The notes under the pieces: generated by a model
What the model was told of the DNA's origin: nothing
Seen by the model: the letters and a program-made list of their open reading frames with translations, nothing else
Databases searched by the model: none
From: an uncultured Caryophanales bacterium
Lineage (GTDB): Bacteria > Bacillota_I > Bacilli_A > RF39 > UBA660
Length of the DNA stretch: 22,288 nt
Assembly: GCA_947302515.1 (NCBI GenBank)
Contig: CAMYVT010000021.1
Span: 1-22,288 of the forward strand
Direction of reading: 5' to 3'
Made by a program: the position numbers and the translations under genes
Shown here: piece by piece, positions 12,728 to 18,921 of the stretch
Position numbering within the stretch: position 1 is the first letter of the stretch
Layout: the number at the start of each line of letters is the position of its first letter

Positions 12728-13640
12728 AGTATAATTTTGATCCAGCAGGAATTTTATCATCAACAATCATTAAATTTAATTTTTCTTCTCCATTTTCTAT
12801 ATGAACAGCAGACATTAACATACCACAAGAATCAATACCCATCATACTTCTAGGAGGTAAATTAAGTATAGCAACTACTTTTTTACCAATTAAATCTTCT
12901 GGTTCATAATAATCATGTATTCCACTTAATATTATACGATCATTTCCAGTACCATCATCAAGTACAAATTTAAGTAATTTTTTACTCTTTTCTACAGCTT
13001 CACAACTCTTAATATATACTACTCTAAAATCAGATTTACTAAATGTATCAAAATCTACATATTCATCAAATAGAGGTTCTATTTCTATTTTTAAATCTTC
13101 CATCTTTTTAAACTCCTCATAATCATTCTTACTTAGATTATAAAAATCTAAAGTAATCTCTTTTCCATCTCTTTCTCTTATTTGTTTAGATCTACTACGA
13201 TATTTAAAATTAAAAGCTAAACATAGATTTCTACTAATATCATTTTCAATAAAACAACTATAAACAAATGTCTTTGCACCCAAATCATAAAAAGCAAAAT
13301 CTATTAAAGCTTTAAGTAACTCTTTACCATAACCTTTTCCCTGATATTTTTTAGTAATACAAATACCACTATCTTCATACATATCTAATCCAATTAATCT
13401 TACTCCACCAAATCCAATAACTTCATCAGTATCTTTCAAACACACAAAGAAAACAGGATTATTTTGATGATATTGTATTGTTCTATCTAACCGTTCTTTT
13501 GCTTCTTCAAGTGTCTTAGTAGTATCCCAAAACATCATTTCATTTAAACTTTCATCAGACCAAATATTATTATAAATATCATTTAAATCTTTTTCCTCTG
13601 CTTTTCTAAGTACTAAATGTTCTGTTTCTAATCTTTCCAT
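12726..13640 (-). CDS. GNAT acetyltransferase fused to MetRS-type tRNA-binding domain
   Basis: 304 aa. Residues 1-170 are a RimJ/RimL-type GNAT acetyltransferase: RLETEHLVLRKAEEKDL, VIGFGGVRLIG, the acetyl-CoA loop KYQGKGYGKELLKAL (99-112), and IENDISRNLCLAFNFKY. Residues about 190-304 match the OB-fold tRNA-binding domain found at the C-terminus of bacterial MetRS and in Trbp111: FDTFSKSDFRVVYIKSCEAV, KSKKLLKFVLDDGTG, YYEPEDLIGKKVVAILNLPP, MMGIDSCGMLMSAV, IPAGSKLY. The two halves are in one uninterrupted frame. The combination suggests an acetyltransferase delivered to tRNA or to a tRNA-bound substrate, which is inference. The ATG has AGGAG upstream. It overlaps the end of the preceding gene by 13 nt. 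A possible internal start exists at Met180 (13103). Confidence 0.85.
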   Translation of the reverse strand: MERLETEHLVLRKAEEKDLNDIYNNIWSDESLNEMMFWDTTKTLEEAKERLDRTIQYHQNNPVFFVCLKDTDEVIGFGGVRLIGLDMYEDSGICITKKYQGKGYGKELLKALIDFAFYDLGAKTFVYSCFIENDISRNLCLAFNFKYRSRSKQIRERDGKEITLDFYNLSKNDYEEFKKMEDLKIEIEPLFDEYVDFDTFSKSDFRVVYIKSCEAVEKSKKLLKFVLDDGTGNDRIILSGIHDYYEPEDLIGKKVVAILNLPPRSMMGIDSCGMLMSAVHIENGEEKLNLMIVDDKIPAGSKLY

Positions 13641-14116
13641 TTATAATTACTCCTATCATAATCTTTTTCCAAAATATCACTTAACTCATTAATAACTTCA
13701 TGATAATTATTAGGAAATTTCATATATCCAGAAGCACTAATAGTCTTATTATCATCAAGTTTAAGATTAAACATAAATGATGTACCATCTAAAACATTAG
13801 GATCATTCTTATCAAAGCCATCCCATCTATTAACATGATACTTATCAAATATTTTAACAATTTTATTTACAGTTCTCTTATCCAAATCAAAAGTCTTAGC
13901 ATCTTCATCTGCCATACCTGCAGGTTTTACTGTTGCACTACACTTCTTATCACAAACAATATCATACCGAACAGTATCATAAATAGAACCCCATGAACTA
14001 GATGAATAATGCATACTTTTAAAAGAAGTTACTTCATAATCTCTCAATAAATAAAAACATACAACTCCAATTAATAATAAAATGATAATGGTAATTACAA
14101 TAATAATATTTTTCAT
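13628..14116 (-). CDS. Membrane-anchored hypothetical protein
   Basis: 162 aa from the ATG at 14116, with AGGTGAT 5 nt upstream; a GTG at 14125 is part of that site. One N-terminal transmembrane helix (IIIVITIIILLLIGVVCFYLL), then an outside domain with a Cys pair (IVCDKKC), RWDGFDKNDPNVLDG, and SASGYMKFPNNYHEVINELS. The latter block looks like a conserved uncharacterised Firmicute domain, but I cannot name it. It is co-transcribed with the GNAT-tRNA-binding fusion downstream, overlapping it by 13 nt, behind a TGATATAAT promoter. Confidence 0.74.
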   Translation of the reverse strand: MKNIIIVITIIILLLIGVVCFYLLRDYEVTSFKSMHYSSSSWGSIYDTVRYDIVCDKKCSATVKPAGMADEDAKTFDLDKRTVNKIVKIFDKYHVNRWDGFDKNDPNVLDGTSFMFNLKLDDNKTISASGYMKFPNNYHEVINELSDILEKDYDRSNYKWKD

Positions 14117-14134
14117 TCTTATCACCTATTAACA

Positions 14135-14143
14135 ATTATATCA
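14135..14143 (-). promoter_or_regulatory. Extended -10 promoter of the 162-aa protein/GNAT fusion unit
   Basis: Minus strand TGATATAAT immediately after the terminator at 14143-14170 and before AGGTGAT of the gene starting at 14116. Confidence 0.6.
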
Positions 14144-14170
14144 TAAAAAAATAATGACATAGTCATTATT
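14143..14170 (-). terminator. Terminator of the lipoprotein/membrane protein operon
   Basis: A 9-bp stem AATAATGAC/GTCATTATT (14150-14170) with a 3-nt loop, followed by a run of T on the minus strand. It touches the stop codon at 14166. Confidence 0.75.
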
Positions 14171-14459
14171 CTTCAGTAAACAATTTATTACCTAATAATA
14201 TTAATAATATAAATAATCCCACAAATACAATCATTGTAATAATAACATTACCAGTAAAAGCAACTATACCTGTAATTATAGGATTTAAAGACATAATCAT
14301 TACCATTTTAGCTAAATATTTACGATAAGCAACAGTCTTTTTCATAGATATTTCTACTTTATAAGGTAAAAATGGTTCTTTACTGTAATAAATATATACT
14401 CCATATAAAAGAATACATATTCCAAAAATAAACATTAAAATACTAAATCCAAATTCCAT
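14166..14459 (-). CDS. Small integral membrane protein
   Basis: 97 aa from the ATG at 14459 (GAGG 7 nt upstream), overriding a TTG at 14465. Three hydrophobic helices are visible: FSILMFIFGICILLYGVYIY, a middle one around MVMIMSLNPIITGIVAF, and VIITMIVFVGLFILLILLG. A short basic loop lies between the first two. The function is not recognisable. It is the last gene of the 16071-14166 unit, its start almost touching the stop of the gene at 14462. Confidence 0.72.
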   Translation of the reverse strand: MEFGFSILMFIFGICILLYGVYIYYSKEPFLPYKVEISMKKTVAYRKYLAKMVMIMSLNPIITGIVAFTGNVIITMIVFVGLFILLILLGNKLFTEE

Positions 14460-14461
14460 AA

Positions 14462-15046
14462 TCAATCCTCATTAAACACAAAAGTAATTTGTGCATCATA
14501 TAATTGTTGATAATTAAGTCTCTTATCTTTATTCTCGACTTTATCCATAGTTTGTATCTCTATCATATCCCATAAAGCAACCCACCAAACTACACATAAA
14601 AAATTAGAAATAATATACCAACCCTCAAAATATCTATCAATAATAATATTAATTACTAATACTAATAATCCTATAATTAGCATAATAATACTTCTTCTAT
14701 TTTCTAATAATATTTCATAATCAACATCATCAATTTCCATACCATAATTATTACGAATAGATCTAACCATCTTTTCTTTAGTTTCATCATCAACTCTAGG
14801 ACAATGTATTTCTAAAATAATATCAGTATTAATAGGTATCATATAAGCAATCTCTTCAATATAAGCACAAACAGAATCAGATAATTCTACCTGTTTATAA
14901 TCATGTTCCATATATAAATCAGAAACACTATCAAGTTGTACTGGAATAACAGCTTTACCATTAACCAAATATTGTTTTTCAACATATTTATCTTCACTAA
15001 ACTTAATCTTCCGATTTTTTCTTCTCGGATTTCTCTTAATAATCAT
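14462..15046 (-). CDS. Hypothetical membrane protein
   Basis: 194 aa. A basic N-terminus (KRNPRRKNRKIKF), an acidic soluble domain of about 110 residues (ILEIHCPRVDDETKEKMV and similar), then two adjacent transmembrane helices (SIIMLIIGLLVLVINIII and ISNFLCVVWWVALW) and a short tail. With the basic start, the N-terminal domain is probably cytoplasmic. I recognise no family. The ATG has AGGAG. It lies between a lipoprotein and a small membrane protein in the same operon. Confidence 0.72.
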   Translation of the reverse strand: MIIKRNPRRKNRKIKFSEDKYVEKQYLVNGKAVIPVQLDSVSDLYMEHDYKQVELSDSVCAYIEEIAYMIPINTDIILEIHCPRVDDETKEKMVRSIRNNYGMEIDDVDYEILLENRRSIIMLIIGLLVLVINIIIDRYFEGWYIISNFLCVVWWVALWDMIEIQTMDKVENKDKRLNYQQLYDAQITFVFNED

Positions 15047-15054
15047 ATTAACTC

Positions 15055-15528
15055 CTACTTTTCTCTATCAATCTTTACATACTTAATAAACTGTTTTTCA
15101 AAAGCACTACCAATATTAGCATTATAAAAATCTATTCTATAGTATTCTTTATCATTATATGAAGCATAATATATATGATTCATTTTTTTATCTTCTTTGT
15201 ACTTTAATACTTCCCATTTTATTCTATTACTTTTTAATCTATTTCTAGATATATCATACTTTCTTTCAATAGATTGAATATCATCTTCCATAGAACCATT
15301 CTTTTTATTAATAGTAATACTATATATTACTTTATTCTTTTTATTATATAACTGATATAATTTATAATTATCATCACTACCATAATCAAAAGTATCAGAA
15401 ATACGATAATGAATATGTCTAAAGTCAACATTCTCATCAAAACGAATATCTTTTTTATCAATAGAATAAATTTTACTACAACCAGTAAGTAATATTATAC
15501 AAAGAAATAATAATAAATATTTCTTCAA
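15055..15528 (-). CDS. Lipoprotein
   Basis: 157 aa from a TTG at 15528, supported by GGGGAG with a 7-nt gap. The signal peptide ends in a clean lipobox (KKYLLLFLCIILLTGCSK), so Cys17 should be lipidated and the protein held on the outer face of the membrane. The mature part has KKMNHIYYASYNDKEYYRI followed by a helix toward the C-terminus, a layout shared with the lipoproteins at 15544 and 18326. It is co-transcribed behind the lipoprotein gene at 15544, with a 15-nt gap. Confidence 0.82.
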   Translation of the reverse strand: MKKYLLLFLCIILLTGCSKIYSIDKKDIRFDENVDFRHIHYRISDTFDYGSDDNYKLYQLYNKKNKVIYSITINKKNGSMEDDIQSIERKYDISRNRLKSNRIKWEVLKYKEDKKMNHIYYASYNDKEYYRIDFYNANIGSAFEKQFIKYVKIDREK

Positions 15529-15543
15529 AAGAAACTCCCCTTT

Positions 15544-16071
15544 CTACTTAGTTTCTAAATGTTCAAAAAACAAAGTCTTTTCAAACATCTTAATTGCTTC
15601 TTTATATAAATCATTAGATTCTTCATTATTCTTAATTAAAATATCATAAACATTATTTCTAAAAGAAGCAGTGTAATAATATTGATTCATCTTTTTACCC
15701 TTATACCATTCATAATCATTAATATAAGTCTTTTTTATTTCAACATTATCTTTAACACTCATAGAATCTTTATTAATAAATTCATCTAATTTAAAATCCT
15801 TATCAATTTCTTTAACTAATATCATTATATCTATTCCAGTAACATCATCATCTTTTAATTCACCAGTATAAAATTCATATACTCCTAACATTCCATTATA
15901 TGGACTTTTAGAAAACTCTGCTGGCAAATAAAACTCTAATTCATTTGCAGAACACTCTATACCTTCAGCTGCAACAGGTCTTTTAGGTTCATTCTCACCA
16001 GTTTTTTGAACACAACCAGTAACAATAAATAAAGATATAAATACAAATACTATTATAAATAATTTACGCAT
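15544..16071 (-). CDS. Lipoprotein, possibly PsbP/MOG1-like fold
   Basis: 175 aa from the ATG at 16071, with GAGGTGAT well placed; the longer frame to 16092 starts upstream of that site. Lipobox LFIVTGCVQK. The mature region starts with LEFYLPAEFSKSPYNGMLG, has a central stretch ending in YINDYEWYKGKKMNQYYYT, and closes with YKEAIKMFEKTLFFE. This order of strands and a final helix-strand resembles PsbP/MOG1-like domains found in many lipoproteins, an inference from pattern only. First gene of a four-gene unit of surface and membrane proteins. Confidence 0.8.
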   Translation of the reverse strand: MRKLFIIVFVFISLFIVTGCVQKTGENEPKRPVAAEGIECSANELEFYLPAEFSKSPYNGMLGVYEFYTGELKDDDVTGIDIMILVKEIDKDFKLDEFINKDSMSVKDNVEIKKTYINDYEWYKGKKMNQYYYTASFRNNVYDILIKNNEESNDLYKEAIKMFEKTLFFEHLETK

Positions 16072-16096
16072 ACTTATCACCTCAGTATCCATAAAT

Positions 16097-16105
16097 AATA
16101 TACCA
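16097..16105 (-). promoter_or_regulatory. Extended -10 promoter of the lipoprotein operon
   Basis: Minus strand TGGTATATT right after the terminator at 16105-16131 and about 25 nt before the ATG at 16071. Confidence 0.5.
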
Positions 16106-16131
16106 CAAAAAAGAAGTAGAAATCTACTTCT
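16105..16131 (-). terminator. Terminator of the sortase gene
   Basis: Stem AGAAGTAGA/TCTACTTCT (16112-16131) with a tight loop, followed by a T tract on the minus strand; it touches the stop codon at 16130. Confidence 0.75.
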
Positions 16132-16891
16132 AAATTAATTTACCCATAACAAGTAAATTATAACGATAATATTTTTCATAATAATTCAAATCCATTGAAC
16201 ATGTTTGTAATATTATGATTTTATCATTACCATCTACAGAAACACCAGTTTCATATTCTGAATGATTTTTGTAATTTTGAATTACATTATTCCATTCACT
16301 ATCACTATAATTCATTCTATAATAATATTCTAATCCATCACTATATTCATCAGTTGCTGTTGAAACATATACTGAGAATATTTCATAAGTATATGTATTA
16401 CCATTATAGTTAACTGTAATATATCTATTATTTTGATAATATGATGGATTATTATGATAATTTTGTAATCCATTAAATGGAGCAGTACCACTCATATTAC
16501 TATGAGCATAAACAATAGTTTTTCTACCAGTAAAATCATTTCTAAAATCTATAAAAGGAACACCCTTACCATCATAATTACCGTTTAAATTATGATCTAA
16601 ATAAAAGTAACTACCATCATCATCCATTAAATGATTATAAATAGATGCTACTCTAATACTATTACCAGAAATATAATCATTATTATAAGAATAATTAACT
16701 AATTCAATTTGTTTTTGTTCAACAGTATTATTAATTACTTCCTCTTGTTGAATATTTTGAAACTTAATATTATCAAATTTGTTTACCGCATAAACTGTAT
16801 TAGTACTAATAACATAACCAAAAAAACATGTAAATAAACAACCAAATATAACACTCAAATAAAGTGTCTTTAAAAGAACCCCTTTTTTCAT
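16130..16891 (-). CDS. Sortase, class B-like
   Basis: 253 aa from the ATG at 16891, downstream of GGGGGTTGGG. An N-terminal membrane helix (LYLSVIFGCLFTCFFGYVIS) fits the usual N-in, C-out sortase topology. Catalytic landmarks: His130 in TIVYAHSNMSG, Cys231 in IIILQTCSMD, and an Arg (about 243) in EKYYRYNLLVMGKL. The stretch YFYLDHNLNGNYDGKGVPFID and the long region between His and Cys are class B-like. Sortases cleave a C-terminal sorting motif and attach the protein to the wall or pilus. No protein in this window shows such a motif, so substrates must lie elsewhere. It is a single gene with a consensus promoter. Confidence 0.87.
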   Translation of the reverse strand: MKKGVLLKTLYLSVIFGCLFTCFFGYVISTNTVYAVNKFDNIKFQNIQQEEVINNTVEQKQIELVNYSYNNDYISGNSIRVASIYNHLMDDDGSYFYLDHNLNGNYDGKGVPFIDFRNDFTGRKTIVYAHSNMSGTAPFNGLQNYHNNPSYYQNNRYITVNYNGNTYTYEIFSVYVSTATDEYSDGLEYYYRMNYSDSEWNNVIQNYKNHSEYETGVSVDGNDKIIILQTCSMDLNYYEKYYRYNLLVMGKLI

Positions 16892-16917
16892 AATACCCAA
16901 CCCCCATTGGTATGCAC

Positions 16918-16946
16918 ATTATACCATAAAATAAGGAAAAAGTCAA
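16918..16946 (-). promoter_or_regulatory. Consensus sigma-A promoter of the sortase gene
   Basis: Minus strand TTGACT, 17-bp spacer, TATAAT with a TGG extension: one of the strongest promoters in the window. It abuts the metK terminator. Confidence 0.82.
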
Positions 16947-16976
16947 AAAAAGAGCCTTTAAAAGACTCGTTTTTTA
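16947..16976 (-). terminator. Terminator of metK
   Basis: Minus strand AAAAAACGAGTC-loop-GGCTCTTTTTTT: a G-C/T-G stem extended by A/T pairs and a T run. It overlaps the last codons of metK. Confidence 0.65.
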
Positions 16977-18100
16977 AGATAATTTTTTATTTTTTCTACC
17001 ATATCTAATTGTTCAAAAGAACTAGTATTTCTACCAAAATGTCCATAATTAGTTATCTCAGAATATTTAAAATGCTTTAAATCAAAAGTATCTATAATAG
17101 ATTTAGGCCTAAAATCAAATAATTCATCAATTAATTCAAGTATTATATCATCATTATATTTATTAGTGCCAAAAGTATTAATAGATATATTTATAGGTTC
17201 AGCAACACCTATAGCATATCCTACTTCTAACATACATTCAGAACAAACTCCACTAGCAACTAAATTCTTACAAACATATCTAGCATAATAAGCAGCACTT
17301 CTATCTACTTTAGTATAATCTTTGCCACTAAAAGCACCACCACCATGAATAGAATAACCCCCATAAGTATCAACAATTATTTTTCTACCAGTAAGTCCCG
17401 CATCTCCAACAGGCCCCCCTATTACAAATCTACCAGTAGGATTAATTAAATATTTAGTATTAACTAATAATTCTTTATCAATAACCTCTTCTATTATATT
17501 TTTCTTAATATCATTTTCTAATATTTCATGAGAAATATCATCATGTTGTAAAGAAATAACTATAGTATCTACTCTTACAGGTTTATTATTTTCATATTCA
17601 ACAGTAACTTGCATTTTACCATCAGGTCTTAAATATGGAATAATACCCTTTTCACGTACTTCTTTACTTCTTTTAGCAAGCTTACTAGCGAGAACATAAC
17701 TAAGAGGTAAATATTCATCTGTTTCACTACAAGCATAACCAAACATAATACCTTGATCTCCTGCTCCAGTATCCTCTTTATTAACACCTCTAGATATATC
17801 AATAGACTGTTCATGAATGTCAACCAATATAGGAATAGTATGCCCATTAAATCCCAACTCATCAGAATCATATCCGACCCTACATATTACATCTCTAACA
17901 ATTTTTTCAATATCACAAGAATAACTACTAGTAACTTCACCAAAAACAAATACTCTTTTACTACTAACAGCAGTTTCAACTGCAACTCTAGAATTACAAT
18001 CATGCTTTAAGTATTCATCAAGAATAGAATCAGATATCAAATCACATAATTTATCAGGATGCCCTTCACATACCATTTCACTTGTAAATAATTTTTTCAT
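16958..18100 (-). CDS. metK: S-adenosylmethionine synthetase
   Basis: 380 aa, normal for the family. It makes SAM from methionine and ATP in the cytosol. Signature segments are all present: FTSEMVCEGHPDKLCDLISD at the N-terminus (methionine/ATP site), GAGDQGIMFGYA, GRFVIGGPVGDAGLTGRKI, and the glycine-rich HGGGAFSGKDYTKVDRSAAY loop. The ATG has AAGGAGG. Expression is controlled by the SAM-I riboswitch at 18133-18260, giving feedback by its own product. It has its own terminator. Some positions (for example KLCD where KIAD is common) are unusual but not at catalytic residues. Confidence 0.97.
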   Translation of the reverse strand: MKKLFTSEMVCEGHPDKLCDLISDSILDEYLKHDCNSRVAVETAVSSKRVFVFGEVTSSYSCDIEKIVRDVICRVGYDSDELGFNGHTIPILVDIHEQSIDISRGVNKEDTGAGDQGIMFGYACSETDEYLPLSYVLASKLAKRSKEVREKGIIPYLRPDGKMQVTVEYENNKPVRVDTIVISLQHDDISHEILENDIKKNIIEEVIDKELLVNTKYLINPTGRFVIGGPVGDAGLTGRKIIVDTYGGYSIHGGGAFSGKDYTKVDRSAAYYARYVCKNLVASGVCSECMLEVGYAIGVAEPINISINTFGTNKYNDDIILELIDELFDFRPKSIIDTFDLKHFKYSEITNYGHFGRNTSSFEQLDMVEKIKNYLKKRVF

Positions 18101-18123
18101 AATAACCTCCTTTTAATTACCTT

Positions 18124-18159
18124 AAAAAGAAAAGACATTCTATAACCTATAGAATGTCT
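18124..18159 (-). terminator. Riboswitch expression-platform terminator
   Basis: A perfect 12-bp stem AGACATTCTATA/TATAGAATGTCT with a 3-nt loop (18133-18159) followed by a T-rich tract on the minus strand. It is the regulated terminator of the SAM-I riboswitch. Confidence 0.88.
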
Positions 18160-18260
18160 ATTAAAACTCATCTTTCGGTTATAACCGCAGGATTTAGCAC
18201 CCAACTTAAATGGGTTGCTGGATTTCACAGAGCCTGTTCTCTCAATCACTCTTGATAAGG
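18133..18260 (-). ncRNA. SAM-I (S-box) riboswitch controlling metK
   Basis: On the minus strand the S-box core is readily recognised: CTTATCAAGAGTG, then CTCTGTGAAATCCAGCAACC, a P3-type hairpin CCCATTT/AAGTTGGG, GGTGCTAAATCCTGC, and GAAAGATGAG closing helix P1 with CTTATC. The aptamer spans about 18168-18260. Directly downstream is the terminator hairpin (18133-18159). When SAM binds, the P1 helix forms and the terminator folds, lowering metK expression. The leader then runs about 30 nt to the metK ATG. Confidence 0.95.
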
Positions 18261-18293
18261 TAATATATAAATTTATTTACGAAATAAGTATAC

Positions 18294-18327
18294 ATAAAAA
18301 AAATAAGAAAGACAAGTCTTTCTTATT
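18294..18327 (-). terminator. Terminator of the lipoprotein gene at 18326
   Basis: Stem AATAAGAAAGAC/GTCTTTCTTATT (18302-18327) with a minimal loop, then eight T on the minus strand. It touches the TAA stop. Confidence 0.78.
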
Positions 18328-18772
18328 ATTTTTCAAAAACAAAACTTTTAACCATAGTATCAAGTATTTCTTTATTAGTTTTATTATCAGTGTAAGTAGC
18401 AAAAACATAATAAAGATCATCACCAACTTGAGTACAATAAGTTCTATGGATAAATCCACCCTCAGATTTTTCTTCTTTATACTTGTAACTAGTACCATTA
18501 ATAGTAATATCTTTATAACCATCAAATGTAAAGAATTTCATCTTAACTTTTTCATATTGCTTTAGAGTAATAACCATACCATCAAGTGTATAATCAATTG
18601 AATTCCATTTTTCTTCATCACCTAAAGTCCCATTATCAGTATTTTCACTAGTTACATTTTCAGGTTTATTAAAAGATAATTTACCAAATTCAGTATCACC
18701 TTTCTTCACACCACAACCAGTAATAATAAATATAGAAACAAATAAAACAAATATAATTAATATCTTCTTCAT
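18326..18772 (-). CDS. Lipoprotein
   Basis: 148 aa. Signal peptide with lipobox (KKILIIFVLFVSIFIITGCG), Cys at position 20. The mature domain begins FGKLSFNKPENVTSEN, has a central INGTSYKYKEEKSEGG block, then YCTQVGDDLYYVFATY and closes with EILDTMVKSFVFEK. This beta-rich layout ending in a helix-strand resembles the lipoproteins at 15544 and 15055, suggesting a family. The ligand is unknown. The ATG has GAGGTG. It is transcribed alone from a TTGTGA-17-TATAAT promoter, divergent from mgtE. Confidence 0.82.
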   Translation of the reverse strand: MKKILIIFVLFVSIFIITGCGVKKGDTEFGKLSFNKPENVTSENTDNGTLGDEEKWNSIDYTLDGMVITLKQYEKVKMKFFTFDGYKDITINGTSYKYKEEKSEGGFIHRTYCTQVGDDLYYVFATYTDNKTNKEILDTMVKSFVFEK

Positions 18773-18799
18773 AATACACCTCTTTAATCTACTATATCA

Positions 18800-18828
18800 A
18801 TTATAATAAAAAAATATAAAAATCACAA
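18800..18828 (-). promoter_or_regulatory. Promoter of the lipoprotein gene at 18326
   Basis: Minus strand TTGTGA, 17-bp spacer, perfect TATAAT. Confidence 0.68.
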
Positions 18829-18851
18829 TATACTTAAATGTCAAATTAAAA

Positions 18852-18889
18852 AAATAAATATTTATTTTTTTTAAATATTGTGGTATAAA
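18852..18889 (+). promoter_or_regulatory. mgtE promoter region with palindrome
   Basis: TGGTATAAA at 18881-18889 is an extended -10 placed 33 nt before the mgtE ATG. Upstream, AAATAAATATTTATTT (18852-18867) is a perfect 16-nt palindrome overlapping the -35 position. It could be an operator or simply AT-rich UP-like DNA. No M-box riboswitch fits in the 33-nt leader. Confidence 0.4.
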
Positions 18890-18921
18890 ATATGTGCGAA
18901 TAAAAAAAGGAAGTGATATTT

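Noticed and set aside
12674..12766. N-terminal extension of the protein starting at 12673
   Set aside because: The extension crosses a terminator, a promoter and the end of the upstream gene, while the ATG at 12673 has a strong GAGGAGG.
18215..18565. 116-codon plus-strand frame over the riboswitch and lipoprotein gene
   Set aside because: It is antisense to the SAM-I aptamer and the lipoprotein; composition is random AT-rich and there is no start signal.
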